Source of the DNA: Bradyrhizobium canariense
Lineage (GTDB): Bacteria > Pseudomonadota > Alphaproteobacteria > Rhizobiales > Xanthobacteraceae
Assembly: GCF_019402665.1 (NCBI RefSeq)
Contig: NZ_VSST01000015.1
Location: 124,001-188,000 of the forward strand
Direction: 5' to 3'
Length of the DNA stretch: 64,000 nucleotides
A model generated the notes under the pieces. It did not search any database. It saw only the letters and a list, made by a program, of their open reading frames with translations, and was not told the origin of the DNA. How positions within the stretch are numbered: position 1 is the first letter of the stretch; the number at the start of each line of letters is the position of its first letter. Positions 15,466 through 25,174 of the stretch are shown piece by piece. A program made the translations under genes and the position numbers.

Positions 15466-16131
15466 ATGGACCAGGGCCGGCCGAAACCCGATCTGATCAT
15501 CTTCGACTGCGACGGCGTGCTGGTCGACAGTGAGCTGCTGAGCTGTCGGTGCCTGTCCGATGTGCTGGACGAATGCGGCATCGCGCTGAGCCAGGAGCAG
15601 GCGCTCGAGCTCTTTCTCGGACGCAGCACCAAGGCGGTCGAGCAGCATTATCGGGATCTCGGGCAGGTCGTGCCGGACGGCTTTCAGCCGCGCTTGAAGT
15701 CGCATGTGTTGAGCACGTTCGCCGGATCACTCCAGCCGATCGCGGGTGTGGCCGCCGTGATATCGGAATTGCGGGCGCCATTCTGCGTGGCGTCGTCCAG
15801 CGACATCGACCGTGTCGCGCTCTCCCTTGACGTCACCGGCCTGCGGGCGCATTTCGGCGACCGGATCTACACGGCGCAGATGGTCAGGCACGGCAAGCCG
15901 GCGCCCGATCTCTTTCTCTACGCGGCCGAGCAGATGGGCGCGCAACCTGCGCGCACGCTGGTGATCGAGGACAGTGCGAGCGGCGTGCAGGCGGGCAAGG
16001 CGGCCGGCATGACAGTCTGGGGATTTGCCGGCGGCGGCCATTATCGCGGACGCGACGGGCAGGCTATACTGTCGGGTGCGGGGGCCGACCGGGTCTTCGC
16101 GCGCATGATCGATTTCTGGAAGGACGCCTGA
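15466..16131 (+). CDS. HAD-family phosphatase (beta-phosphoglucomutase/phosphatase-like)
   Basis: This 221-residue cytoplasmic HAD hydrolase has all four motifs: DCDGVLVDS (nucleophile Asp14 and acid Asp16), a Ser motif in VASSSDIDR, the Lys of GKPAPDLF and the acidic VIEDSASGV. The cap is of the small helical type found in sugar-phosphate phosphatases and beta-phosphoglucomutases. It is the first gene of a two-gene operon with the SorC regulator, under the same type of operator as the polyol transporter operon, so it probably acts on a phosphorylated sugar or polyol of that pathway. The exact substrate cannot be read from sequence. Confidence 0.88.
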   Translation: MDQGRPKPDLIIFDCDGVLVDSELLSCRCLSDVLDECGIALSQEQALELFLGRSTKAVEQHYRDLGQVVPDGFQPRLKSHVLSTFAGSLQPIAGVAAVISELRAPFCVASSSDIDRVALSLDVTGLRAHFGDRIYTAQMVRHGKPAPDLFLYAAEQMGAQPARTLVIEDSASGVQAGKAAGMTVWGFAGGGHYRGRDGQAILSGAGADRVFARMIDFWKDA

Positions 16132-16139
16132 CGCCTGCC

Positions 16140-17090
16140 ATGGCCGCCGAGAATGAAAAGTCCAGGCTCGATGACGCCGCGCGTGCCGGCTGGCTCTATT
16201 TCATTGCCGGTCACACCCAGGACGAGATCGCGAAGATGCTCCAGGTGTCGCGCGCCTCGGCGCAGCGGCTGGTGTCGCTGTGTCTCGCGGAACGGCTCAT
16301 CACCTTCCGGCTCGAACATCCCATCGCCGCATGCATGGAATTGGCGGCGCGTCTGAAGGAGCGTTTCGAGCTTACCCATTGCGAGGTGGTGCCGGCGGAT
16401 TCCGCCGCGCCGCAGGCCACAGCGGGCATTGCCGAACGCTGCGCCAACCTGCTCGATTCCACCCTGCGTTCGGAGACCCCCGTCATCGTCGCGCTCGGGA
16501 CGGGACGCGCCGTGCGCGCCGCGGTCGAGCGCGTCACGCCGATCGACCGGCCCAACCACCAGATCGTCTCGCTGGTCGGCAATATCTCCGCCGACGGTTC
16601 GGCGAGCTTCTACGACACCGTCGGCCGGCTCGCCGACCGCACCGGTGCGCGGCACTATCCGATGCCGCTACCGTTCCTGATGTCGTCCGAGGATGAGCGC
16701 AACAAGATGGTCCGGATCGAGCCGATCGCGAAGGTCAAGGCGGTCGCGGCCAAGGCGGATTTGCGCCTCGTCGGCATCGGCCAGATGGACCAGAAGGCGC
16801 AGGTCCATATCGACGGCTTCGTGACCCGCGACGAGTTGTTCGAGATGATGCGGCAGGGGGCGATCGGCGAGATCACCGGCTGGGCCTATGATTCCAAGGG
16901 TCGGCTGCTGAAGGCCGGAACCAACAAGCGCCTGACCAGCATCCCGCCGGAGGTCCCGGCGAAGACCACCACGATCGGCGCCGCCGTCGGCGCCGCCAAG
17001 GTGCCGGCGATCGCGGCGGCGCTGAATGGGCGGCTGATCAATGGCCTGATCACGGACGAGGCGACCGCAAGGGCGATTCTGGAGCGCTGA
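16140..17090 (+). CDS. SorC/DeoR-type sugar-binding transcriptional regulator
   Basis: This 316-residue regulator has an N-terminal helix-turn-helix (about residues 15-50, GHTQDEIAKMLQVSRASAQRLVSLCL) and a C-terminal SorC sugar-phosphate-binding domain. The domain features are VIVALGTGRAVRAAVERV, IVSLVGNIS, the conserved VGIGQM and GEITGWAYDSKGRLL. SorC proteins bind DNA as tetramers and respond to phosphorylated sugars, as in SorC, EryD and the SmoC-like regulators of polyol operons. It is 8 bases downstream of the HAD gene and upstream of the transporter operon. Both operon promoters carry the same palindrome, the natural candidate target. Whether it activates or represses is unknown, but the operator just downstream of the -10 region of the second promoter suggests repression. 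Confidence 0.9.
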   Translation: MAAENEKSRLDDAARAGWLYFIAGHTQDEIAKMLQVSRASAQRLVSLCLAERLITFRLEHPIAACMELAARLKERFELTHCEVVPADSAAPQATAGIAERCANLLDSTLRSETPVIVALGTGRAVRAAVERVTPIDRPNHQIVSLVGNISADGSASFYDTVGRLADRTGARHYPMPLPFLMSSEDERNKMVRIEPIAKVKAVAAKADLRLVGIGQMDQKAQVHIDGFVTRDELFEMMRQGAIGEITGWAYDSKGRLLKAGTNKRLTSIPPEVPAKTTTIGAAVGAAKVPAIAAALNGRLINGLITDEATARAILER

Positions 17091-17119
17091 GGCGTAAGTC
17101 GCCGCGGCAACGGGACTGC

Positions 17120-17250
17120 GCTCCCTCGCCCGCTTGCGGGAGAGGGCTGGGGAGAGGGTCTCTCCGCCGGCAAGATTCCCCAAGAGGAGAAAGCCCTCAC
17201 CCGTATCGCATCTGCGATGCGATACGACCTCTCCCGCAAGCGGGAGAGGT
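17120..17250. repeat. REP-like palindromic cluster downstream of the SorC gene
   Basis: Several palindromes are packed together. CGTATCGCATC-TGC-GATGCGATACG occupies 17202-17226. ACCTCTCCCGC-AA-GCGGGAGAGGT occupies 17227-17250. An earlier CTCGCCCGC-TT-GCGGGAGAG lies near 17125-17145, and its sequence is the inverse of the last one. This is a dispersed element of the CTCTCCCGC/GCGGGAGAG type and probably ends the HAD-sorC transcript. It accounts for most of the 350-base gap before the next gene. Confidence 0.75.
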
Positions 17251-17361
17251 CGAGCAAGCCGCGCCGCTTGTTTCGAACAACGCCACCACTTTCACGCCGC
17301 GTGCTTCCACCCCCTCCCGCATCGCAGCACTCATAAGTTGCGCGAACATCTTTGTGCCTGC

Positions 17362-17390
17362 TTGACAACGGCGCGCCCTCAGTCGAACAT
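17362..17390 (+). promoter_or_regulatory. Candidate sigma-70 promoter of the polyol transporter operon
   Basis: A perfect -35 hexamer TTGACA (17362-17367) is followed after 17 bases by a weak -10, GAACAT (17385-17390). Transcription would begin near 17397, inside the shared palindromic operator. The following GTG start has a good Shine-Dalgarno (GGGAGG). Confidence 0.55.
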
Positions 17391-17392
17391 AC

Positions 17393-17415
17393 GCCCAACG
17401 CGTGGGCATATGCTC
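17393..17415. promoter_or_regulatory. Copy 2 of shared palindromic operator (polyol regulon)
   Basis: The perfect inverted repeat GCCCA-ACGCG-TGGGC is followed by ATATGCTC, matching copy 1 (15433-15455) in both arms, the 5-base spacing and the ATATG-N-TC tail. It lies directly downstream of the candidate -10 box and 27 bases before the start codon of the binding-protein gene. It is the probable SorC-regulator site. Confidence 0.7.
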
Positions 17416-17441
17416 AAAAGCGCGAGCTTAGGGAGGTCACC

Positions 17442-18755
17442 GTGAAACACGTCCTCGGCGCCGTCTGTGGCGCGTCTTGCCTGTTGTTGGCCGTCCCCGC
17501 GATGGCCGAAACCACCCTGACGATCGCCACCGTGAATAACGGCGACATGATCCGCATGCAGGGGCTGACGGGTGAATTCACCAAGAAGAACCCCGATATA
17601 TCGGTCAAATGGGTGACGCTGGAAGAGAACGTGCTGCGGCAGCGCGTCACCACCGACATCGCCACCAAGGGCGGCCAGTTCGACGTTCTCACCATCGGCA
17701 CCTACGAGGTGCCGATCTGGGCCAAGAAGGGCTGGCTGGTGCCGCTCGCCAATCTTGGCGCCGACTACGACGTCGCCGACCTCCTGCCCAAGATCAAGGA
17801 TGCGGTCTCCGTCGACGGCAAGCTCTACGCCGCGCCGTTCTACGGCGAGAGCTCGATGGTGATGTACCGCACCGACCTGTTCGACAAGGCCGGCCTCAAG
17901 ATGCCTGAAAATCCGACCTGGGATTTCGTCATCGACGCTGCCAAGAAGCTCACCGACAAGAGCGCCGGCGTCTACGGCATCTGCCTGCGCGGCAAGGCCG
18001 GCTGGGGCGAGAACATGGCGTTCCTCTCCGCCATGGCCAATTCCTACGGCGCGCGCTGGTTCGACGAGAAGTGGCAGCCGCAGTTCAATACGCCGGAATG
18101 GAAGGCGACGCTCACGACCTATGTCGACCTGATGAAGCAGGCCGGCCCTCCCGGTGCGAGCTCGAACGGCTTCAACGAGAACCTCGCGCTGTTCAATGCC
18201 GGCAAGTGCGCAATGTGGATCGATGCCACGGTCGCGGCGTCGTTCGTCACCAATCCGAAGGACTCCAAGGTCGCCGACAAGGTCGGCTTCGCGCTGGCGC
18301 CCAACACCGGGCTCGGCAAGAACGCCAACTGGCTGTGGGCCTGGAGTCTCGCAATCCCCGCCGGCTCGAAGAAAGCGGAAGCCGCCGAGAAGTTCATCGC
18401 CTGGGCCACCAGCAAGGACTACACCAAGGTCGTGGCTGCGAAGGAGGGTTGGGCCAACGTGCCGCCGGGCACCCGAACCTCGCTCTACCAAAACCCTGAA
18501 TATCTGAAGGTCGCCCCGTTCGCGAAGCTGACGCTGGCCTCGATCGACGCCGCCGATCCGAACAAGCCGACGGTGAAGCCGGTGCCCTACGTCGGCGTGC
18601 AATATGCGGCGATCCCCGAATTCCAGGGCATCGGCACGCAGGTGGGCCAGCAATTCTCGGCCGCGCTTGCGGGATCGATGACGGTCGATGCCGCGCTCAC
18701 CGCTGCGCAATCTTCAACCGAGCGCGAGATGAAGCGCGCGGGTTACATCAAGTGA
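17442..18755 (+). CDS. smoE: Polyol (sorbitol/mannitol-type) ABC transporter substrate-binding protein
   Basis: This 437-residue periplasmic binding protein (family SBP_bac_1) starts at GTG 17442, with GGGAGG six bases before it. A Sec signal peptide (about residues 1-22, ending PAMAE) is followed by TTLTIATVNNGDMIRMQGLTGEF, characteristic of the SmoE/MtlE branch. YAAPFYGESSMVMYRTDLFDKAGLKMPENPTWD is also typical. It is the receptor of the following SmoF-SmoG-SmoK importer. A hairpin separates it from smoF, as often happens where the binding protein is needed in excess. The substrate class (hexitol or pentitol) is inferred from family and neighbours. A longer in-frame ORF begins upstream but crosses the operator and promoter. 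Confidence 0.9.
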   Translation: MKHVLGAVCGASCLLLAVPAMAETTLTIATVNNGDMIRMQGLTGEFTKKNPDISVKWVTLEENVLRQRVTTDIATKGGQFDVLTIGTYEVPIWAKKGWLVPLANLGADYDVADLLPKIKDAVSVDGKLYAAPFYGESSMVMYRTDLFDKAGLKMPENPTWDFVIDAAKKLTDKSAGVYGICLRGKAGWGENMAFLSAMANSYGARWFDEKWQPQFNTPEWKATLTTYVDLMKQAGPPGASSNGFNENLALFNAGKCAMWIDATVAASFVTNPKDSKVADKVGFALAPNTGLGKNANWLWAWSLAIPAGSKKAEAAEKFIAWATSKDYTKVVAAKEGWANVPPGTRTSLYQNPEYLKVAPFAKLTLASIDAADPNKPTVKPVPYVGVQYAAIPEFQGIGTQVGQQFSAALAGSMTVDAALTAAQSSTEREMKRAGYIK

Positions 18756-18785
18756 GCTCGATCTCTCCCTCCTGAGCTCAGACTT

Positions 18786-18817
18786 GCGGCCATCCACCGC
18801 TAAGGATGGATGGCCGC
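18786..18817 (+). promoter_or_regulatory. Intercistronic hairpin between smoE and smoF
   Basis: A perfect 11-bp stem (GCGGCCATCCA and TGGATGGCCGC) with a 10-base loop lies about 30 bases after smoE. It is followed by CTTCTTCCCGC without a run of T. It probably protects the smoE message from 3' decay or attenuates downstream transcription. An ATG inside its 3' arm (18810) is in frame with smoF but is not the likely start. Confidence 0.6.
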
Positions 18818-18845
18818 CTTCTTCCCGCAAGCGGAGAGGCCAACA

Positions 18846-19718
18846 ATGGCAACCCGGCAGACGCAGCTTCTCGCACGGACGCTCCTGACGCCGGCGGTCG
18901 GGCTGCTGTTCATCTGGATGATCGTCCCGCTCGCGTTGACGATCTATTTCTCGACGCTGCACTACAGTCTGCTCGATCCCGGCTCAGAATCGTTCGTCGG
19001 GCTGGAAAATTTCCGCTACTTCCTCACCGATCCCGCCTTCCTCGCCTCGCTCCAGAACACGCTGGTGCTGGTCGGCTCGGTGCTGGCGCTGACCGTCCTG
19101 CTCGGAATTCCGCTGGCGCTGTTGCTCGACCAGCCCGTGATCGGCCTCAACATCGTGCGGCTGATGGTGATCGCGCCGTTCTTCGTGATGCCGACGGTGA
19201 GCGCGCTGGTCTGGAAGAACCTGCTGATGCATCCGGTGTCCGGGCTGTTTGCCTGGATCGCCTCGCTGTTCGGCTTGACGCCGATCGACTGGTTCACCGA
19301 CGCGCCGCTGCTCGCCGTGATCCTGATCGTGTCATGGCAATGGCTGCCGTTCGCGACGCTGATTTTGCTCACCGCGATGCAGTCCCTCGACGAGGAGCAG
19401 AAGGAAGCCGCCGAAATGGACGGCGCCAGCGCGGTCTCGACCTTCATCTACATCACGCTGCCGCACCTCGCGCGCCCCATCACGGTGGTGATCCTGATCG
19501 AGACGATCTTCCTGCTCACCGTCTTTGCCGAGATCTACGTCACCACGGGCGGCGGCCCGGGACTGTCGACCACCAACATCGCCTTCCTGATCTATTCGCA
19601 GGCACTGATCCAGTACGATGTCGGCACGGCTTCGGCGGGCGGCCTCGTCGCTGTCGTGATCGCCAACATCGTTGCTTTTTTCCTCGTCCGTATCGTCGGT
19701 CGCAACCTGGAGGCATGA
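18846..19718 (+). CDS. smoF: Polyol ABC transporter permease, SmoF type
   Basis: This 290-residue inner-membrane permease of the MalF-like group has six hydrophobic segments. The EAA loop EEQKEAAEMDGASAVSTFIYITLPHLARPI is at about residues 180-210. ATG 18846 is preceded by GGAGAGG at a spacing of six. The in-frame ATG 36 bases upstream lies in the intercistronic hairpin and lacks a ribosome-binding site. It pairs with the next gene (MalG-like) to form the channel. Only 3 bases separate its stop from smoG. Confidence 0.92.
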   Translation: MATRQTQLLARTLLTPAVGLLFIWMIVPLALTIYFSTLHYSLLDPGSESFVGLENFRYFLTDPAFLASLQNTLVLVGSVLALTVLLGIPLALLLDQPVIGLNIVRLMVIAPFFVMPTVSALVWKNLLMHPVSGLFAWIASLFGLTPIDWFTDAPLLAVILIVSWQWLPFATLILLTAMQSLDEEQKEAAEMDGASAVSTFIYITLPHLARPITVVILIETIFLLTVFAEIYVTTGGGPGLSTTNIAFLIYSQALIQYDVGTASAGGLVAVVIANIVAFFLVRIVGRNLEA

Positions 19719-19721
19719 GAC

Positions 19722-20552
19722 ATGGCGCGGATGGCGACGAGGCAGCGGGTGGTGGTCTCGACCATCGGGGCGTGGTTCTTCGGCTTCCTGATCTTCTTCC
19801 CGATCCTGTGGATGGTGCTGGCGAGCTTCAAGACCGAGCTCGAGGCTTTCGCGATCCCGCCGTCCTTCCTGTTCTTCCACTGGACCACGGAGAACTACGC
19901 GACCGTGCAGGAGCGCAGCGACTATTTGCTCCACGCGATGAACTCGATCATCATCGCCGGCGGCTCGACGCTCATTGCGCTTTTGATCGCGATCCCCGCC
20001 GCCTGGTCGATGGCGTTCTCGCCGACGAAGCGCACCAAGGACATCCTGCTCTGGATGCTCTCGACCAAGATGATGCCGCCGGTCGGCGTGCTGGTGCCGA
20101 TCTATCTGATCTACAAGTCCTTCGGCCTGCTCGATTCCCGCATCGGCCTCGTCTTCATCCTGTGCCTCGGAAACTTGCCGATCGTGATCTGGATGCTGTT
20201 CACCTATTTCAAGGAGATCCCGCGCGACATCCTCGAAGCCGCGCGCATGGACGGCGCTACCATCGGTCGGGAACTGATTTACGTACTGACGCCGATGGCG
20301 ATCCCGGGGCTCGCATCGACCATGCTGCTGAACCTGATCCTGGCCTGGAACGAGGCGTTCTGGACGCTCAATCTGTCGACCTCGAACGCTGCGCCGCTCA
20401 CCACGTTCATCGCGTCCTATTCGAGCCCGGAAGGGCTATTTTGGGCAAAGCTGTCGGCGGCTTCCACGTTGGCGATCGCGCCTATTCTCGTCCTCGGTTG
20501 GTTCAGCCAGAAGCAGCTCGTGCGCGGGCTCACCTTTGGCGCGGTAAAGTAG
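19722..20552 (+). CDS. smoG: Polyol ABC transporter permease, SmoG type
   Basis: This 276-residue MalG-like inner-membrane permease has a first helix at about residues 13-35 ([21 protein letters not shown]). The family segment [31 protein letters not shown] follows, then the EAA loop [36 protein letters not shown]. It forms a heterodimer with SmoF. GGAGGCATGAGAC before the ATG provides the ribosome-binding site. The ATPase gene follows after 16 bases. Confidence 0.92.
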   Translation: MARMATRQRVVVSTIGAWFFGFLIFFPILWMVLASFKTELEAFAIPPSFLFFHWTTENYATVQERSDYLLHAMNSIIIAGGSTLIALLIAIPAAWSMAFSPTKRTKDILLWMLSTKMMPPVGVLVPIYLIYKSFGLLDSRIGLVFILCLGNLPIVIWMLFTYFKEIPRDILEAARMDGATIGRELIYVLTPMAIPGLASTMLLNLILAWNEAFWTLNLSTSNAAPLTTFIASYSSPEGLFWAKLSAASTLAIAPILVLGWFSQKQLVRGLTFGAVK

Positions 20553-20568
20553 GAAGGGCTGCCGGATC

Positions 20569-21576
<1,008 letters not shown>

Positions 21577-21608
21577 CAAGAAACGGCAAGAAAACCGGAA
21601 AGACCAAA

Positions 21609-22382
21609 ATGTACCTGGAAAAATTCAAGCTGAACGGCAAGACTGCGTTCATCACCGGCGGCGGGCAGGGCATTGGGCTCGCCTGCGCCGAAGCGCTGGC
21701 TGAAGCCGGCGCCAGGGTCGTCATCGGCGATCGTGACAGCAAGGTCGCCGACGCTGCGAAGGCCAGCCTGAAGGCGAAGGGCTACGACGCTGAGACGGCG
21801 ATTATGGACGTCACCGACACCAAGCGCGTGGCGGAAGTGGCCAACGACCTCGTTGCCCGCCACGGCAAGGTCGACATCCTCGTCAACAACGCCGGCATCG
21901 CCCGCAGCGAGACGCCGGCGGAGACCGTGACCGACGAGCACTGGCTCAACGTCATCGACGTCAATCTCAATGGCACCTTCTGGTGCTGCCGCGAGTTCGG
22001 CAAGCACATGCTCAACGCCAGGAGCGGTGTCATCGTCAATGTCGGGTCGATGTCCGGATTCATCGTTAACAAGCCGCAGGAGCAGTGCTTCTACAACGCG
22101 TCGAAGGCCGGCGTGCACCATCTCACGAAATCGCTCGCCGCCGAATGGGGGGCGCGCGGCATCCGCGTCAATGCGGTCGCGCCGACCTATATCGAGACGC
22201 CGCTCAACGCCTTCGTGAAGAGCAATCCGAGAATGTACGATGCCTGGATCGGTGGAACCCCGATGGCACGGATGGGGCAGGTCGAGGAGATCGCCTCGGT
22301 CGTGCTGTTCCTTGCCTCGGAGGCCGCGAGTCTGATGACCGGCAGCATCGTGCTGGTGGATGGCGGCTACACTTGCTGGTAG
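21609..22382 (+). CDS. Short-chain dehydrogenase/reductase, polyol dehydrogenase type
   Basis: This 257-residue NAD(P)-dependent enzyme is of the classical SDR type. The nucleotide-binding TGGGQGIG is at residues 16-23, followed by DVTD and NNAGIA. The catalytic Ser lies in VNVGSMSGFIVNKPQ and the YxxxK in FYNASKAGVHH; the protein ends LMTGSIVLVDGGYTCW. The MSG-x-IVN and C-terminal YT-W features are those I associate with galactitol/arabinitol dehydrogenases of Rhodobacter and rhizobia. It most likely oxidises the imported polyol to a ketose, which the two adjacent kinases phosphorylate. The precise polyol is undetermined. Confidence 0.85.
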   Translation: MYLEKFKLNGKTAFITGGGQGIGLACAEALAEAGARVVIGDRDSKVADAAKASLKAKGYDAETAIMDVTDTKRVAEVANDLVARHGKVDILVNNAGIARSETPAETVTDEHWLNVIDVNLNGTFWCCREFGKHMLNARSGVIVNVGSMSGFIVNKPQEQCFYNASKAGVHHLTKSLAAEWGARGIRVNAVAPTYIETPLNAFVKSNPRMYDAWIGGTPMARMGQVEEIASVVLFLASEAASLMTGSIVLVDGGYTCW

Positions 22383-22420
22383 GCTTGCGTCAAAATTGAC
22401 GAGAGCTTCCGGGGGCGACA

Positions 22421-24061
22421 ATGCCGCGAGCGTATATCGGCGTCGATGTAGGGACCAATAGCACGCGGGCAGGGGTGTTCGACGAGGCGGGCACCTTGCT
22501 GGCGACGGCCAAACATCCGATCAGGATCTGGCATGAGGCCGGCGATGTCGTCGAGCAGTCGTCCCAGGATATCTGGGACGCTTGCACGGCGTCGGTACGG
22601 GCCGCGATGGCGGAAGCTACAATCGCGCCCGACAGCGTCGGCGGTATCGGTTTCGATGCCACCTGCTCCCTCGTGGTGCTCGACCGGCAAGGCGAGCCGC
22701 TCACCATCAGCGCCTCCGGCGACAGGCAGCGAAACGTCATCGTCTGGATGGATCACCGCGCAACGGCCGAGGCGCGACTGATCAACGAAACCGGTGATGC
22801 CGTGCTGCGCTATGTCGGCGGCTCGATCTCGCCCGAGATGGAGATGCCGAAACTGCTGTGGCTGAAGCGGCATATGCGCGTGAGCTTCGACACCGCAGGG
22901 CACTTCTTCGATCTGGCGGATTACCTGACCTGGCGCGCCACTGGCTCGTTGCAACGCTCGACCTGCACGGTCACTTGCAAATGGAACTATCTCGCCCATG
23001 ACGGCGGCGGCTGGAGCGCGCCATTCTTCAAGCGCATCGGCCTGTCGGACTTCGTCAACGAGAAATACGCCCGCATCGGGACCGAGATTGTCGCGCCCGG
23101 CACGCGGCTCGGCGCCGGTCTAACCGGTACGGCAGCTGCCGATCTTGGCTTGTCACCGAGCACGCCGGTCGGAGCGTCCCTGATCGATGCCCACGCCGGC
23201 GGCATCGGCGCAATCGGCGGCCGAGATGAGTCGGACGGCGCCACAGATGTCTCCGACCGCCTTGCCTACATCATGGGAACGTCGGCCTGCATCATGGCGA
23301 CGACCAAGGAGCCGTGCTTCGTGCCGGGCGTGTGGGGTCCTTATTACTCCGGCATGGTGCCGAATTTCTGGCTTAACGAGGGCGGGCAGTCCGCTGCGGG
23401 CGCTGCGATCGACCATCTTCTCAAATCGCATCCCGGCCACGCCGAAGCGAGCGCGGCGGCGCGCAGGGAGGGCCTCGACCTCATCGAGTTTCTCGAGCGC
23501 CGCATCATCGCACGCGCAGGCGGCGCCAGCCGCGCCGCGCTGCTGGCCCGCGACGTCCATGTGCTTCCTGAGTTCATCGGCAACCGCTCGCCCTACGCCG
23601 ACCCTGACACGCGCGCGGTGATCGCAGGCCTCGATCTCGACACCGGCATCGCCTCGATGGAACGGCTGTTCGTCGCCGGTCTGTGCGGGCTCGCCTATGG
23701 GCTTGCCGAGGTGATCGAGGCCTTTGCCGCGCATGGCGTCCACTCCAGCATCATGATCATGGGCGGCGGCGCCAGCCGCAGCCCGCTGGTGCGGCAGATC
23801 ATGGCCGATACGACTGGCCTTACCGTGGCGCTGCCGCAGACCACGGAGCCGGTGCTGCTCGGTGCCGCCATGCTTGGCGCCGTCGCCGGCGGCGCCTATG
23901 CCTCGATCGGGGAGACCATGGCAAAGATGTCGGCGCTGGGACGGAAGAGCGAGCCGACCACGCCCGACATCGCCGCCTTCCACGCCCGCAAACGCGGGGT
24001 CTACAGATTGCTGCGCGAGGTCGATCGCGGCAGCCGCGCCGCGATGCGAGTGGGAGTTTGA
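22421..24061 (+). CDS. FGGY-family carbohydrate kinase (ribulokinase-like)
   Basis: This 546-residue sugar kinase of the FGGY family has a first phosphate-binding motif VDVGTNSTRAGVFD at residues 7-20. The substrate-side segments are WMDHRA and GIGAIGG, and the C-terminal FGGY-type segment is GGGASRSPLVRQIMADTTGLTV. Length and the segment GFDATCSLVVLDRQGEPLTIS place it nearer to D-ribulokinase/FGGY-carbohydrate-kinase proteins than to the shorter xylulokinases (about 480-500 residues). It probably phosphorylates the ketose made by the neighbouring SDR. A D-ribulose substrate would imply ribitol or a related pentitol as the growth substrate; this is inference. Confidence 0.85.
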   Translation: MPRAYIGVDVGTNSTRAGVFDEAGTLLATAKHPIRIWHEAGDVVEQSSQDIWDACTASVRAAMAEATIAPDSVGGIGFDATCSLVVLDRQGEPLTISASGDRQRNVIVWMDHRATAEARLINETGDAVLRYVGGSISPEMEMPKLLWLKRHMRVSFDTAGHFFDLADYLTWRATGSLQRSTCTVTCKWNYLAHDGGGWSAPFFKRIGLSDFVNEKYARIGTEIVAPGTRLGAGLTGTAAADLGLSPSTPVGASLIDAHAGGIGAIGGRDESDGATDVSDRLAYIMGTSACIMATTKEPCFVPGVWGPYYSGMVPNFWLNEGGQSAAGAAIDHLLKSHPGHAEASAAARREGLDLIEFLERRIIARAGGASRAALLARDVHVLPEFIGNRSPYADPDTRAVIAGLDLDTGIASMERLFVAGLCGLAYGLAEVIEAFAAHGVHSSIMIMGGGASRSPLVRQIMADTTGLTVALPQTTEPVLLGAAMLGAVAGGAYASIGETMAKMSALGRKSEPTTPDIAAFHARKRGVYRLLREVDRGSRAAMRVGV

Positions 24062-24067
24062 AAACGG

Positions 24068-25003
24068 ATGCTGATTTCATGCGGCGATGCGCTGATCGAT
24101 TTCGTCCCGACGCGAAACACCGACGGGCGCGAAGCGGTGATGCCGGCCGTCGGCGGCTCCTGCCTCAACGTCGCGATCGGCATGGCGCGCCTGGGCGCGC
24201 CGGCCGGCTTTGTCGGCGGCATCTCGACCGACCTGTTCGGGCGCATGATCGCCGACCACGCCGCTGCATCCAATGTCGAGCTCGCGCTCGCCACCCGCAG
24301 CGAACACCAGACCACGCTCGCCTTCGTTCGCATCGTCGCCGGCGAGTCGCATTACGCCTTCTACGACGCCGAGACCGCGACGCGGAACTGGACCTACCGG
24401 CGCGGCTCCATTCCGTTCGATACTGTTGAAGCCCTCCATGTCGGCTCGACCACACTGGTCAACGACCGGGGCGCGACCGAGACCAGGACCCTGATCGCGG
24501 ACGCACGAGCGTCCTCGACAATCTCCTTTGATCCGAATTGCCGGCCCAACCTCGTGAAGGACAAGCCGGCTTATCTCGCGCGCATGGCCGAGTTTGCGGC
24601 CAGCGCCGATCTCATCAAGATGTCGGACGTCGACTTTACCTATCTGTTCGCCGAGGAGCCGTATCACCAGCGTGCGAGCACGCTGCTCGCACGCGGCGCG
24701 AGCCTCGTCGTCATCACCCGTGGCGACAACGGTGCGCTCGCGTGGCATGCGGGGGCAGGGCAGATCGAGGTCGCCGCCCCCAAGGTCGTGGTCGCCGACA
24801 CCATCGGCGCGGGTGACAGTTTTCAGGCGGCGTTGTTGTTCGCCCTGCACAAGCAGGGACGTCTCGCCCGACAGCAACTAAAGGATATCGGCGAGGACGA
24901 GCTCCGCCGCGCGCTGTCCTTTGCCGCCAATTGCGCTGGGCTGACCTGCACCCGTCCGGGCGCCGATCCGCCCTGGAGCCACGAGATCAGTTGGAGCTGG
25001 TAA
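24068..25003 (+). CDS. PfkB-family carbohydrate kinase (fructokinase-like)
   Basis: This 311-residue ribokinase-fold kinase starts 6 bases after the FGGY kinase. Motifs: ISCGDALIDFVP, GGSCLNVAIGMARLG near residues 36-50, and the catalytic anion-hole motif DTIGAGDSFQAALL with the base Asp at about residue 245. It resembles the fructokinases that close Smo/Mtl polyol operons in alphaproteobacteria. Two kinases of different families in one operon suggest either two ketose products or a bifunctional pathway. It is the last gene of the operon; a large palindromic repeat follows. Confidence 0.85.
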   Translation: MLISCGDALIDFVPTRNTDGREAVMPAVGGSCLNVAIGMARLGAPAGFVGGISTDLFGRMIADHAAASNVELALATRSEHQTTLAFVRIVAGESHYAFYDAETATRNWTYRRGSIPFDTVEALHVGSTTLVNDRGATETRTLIADARASSTISFDPNCRPNLVKDKPAYLARMAEFAASADLIKMSDVDFTYLFAEEPYHQRASTLLARGASLVVITRGDNGALAWHAGAGQIEVAAPKVVVADTIGAGDSFQAALLFALHKQGRLARQQLKDIGEDELRRALSFAANCAGLTCTRPGADPPWSHEISWSW

Positions 25004-25013
25004 TTCGCTTTTT

Positions 25014-25167
25014 CCTTCTCCCCTTGTGGGAGAAGGTGGCGCGAAGCGCCGGATGAGGGGTTGCTTCCGCGAATTCACAAGCATGAGGTCACGCGCGGAG
25101 AGAACCCCTCACCCGTCTCGCCGCTACGCGGCGAGCCACCCTCTCCCACAACAAGGGGAGAGGGGAA
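25014..25167. repeat. Large palindromic repeat between convergent transcription units
   Basis: The element has a left half starting CCTTCTCCC-N5-GGGAGAAGG and a right half ending with CCCTCTCCCACAACAAGGGG-type sequence. The halves are inverted relative to each other, with a further hairpin in the middle (TCGCCGC-TAC-GCGGCGA). It lies between the kinase gene and the 3' end of the LysR gene on the minus strand and so likely terminates both. This type of element (CTCCC, GCGAAGCGCCGGATGAGGGG) is, from memory, frequent between rhizobial genes. Confidence 0.75.
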
Positions 25168-25174
25168 GCACGCC

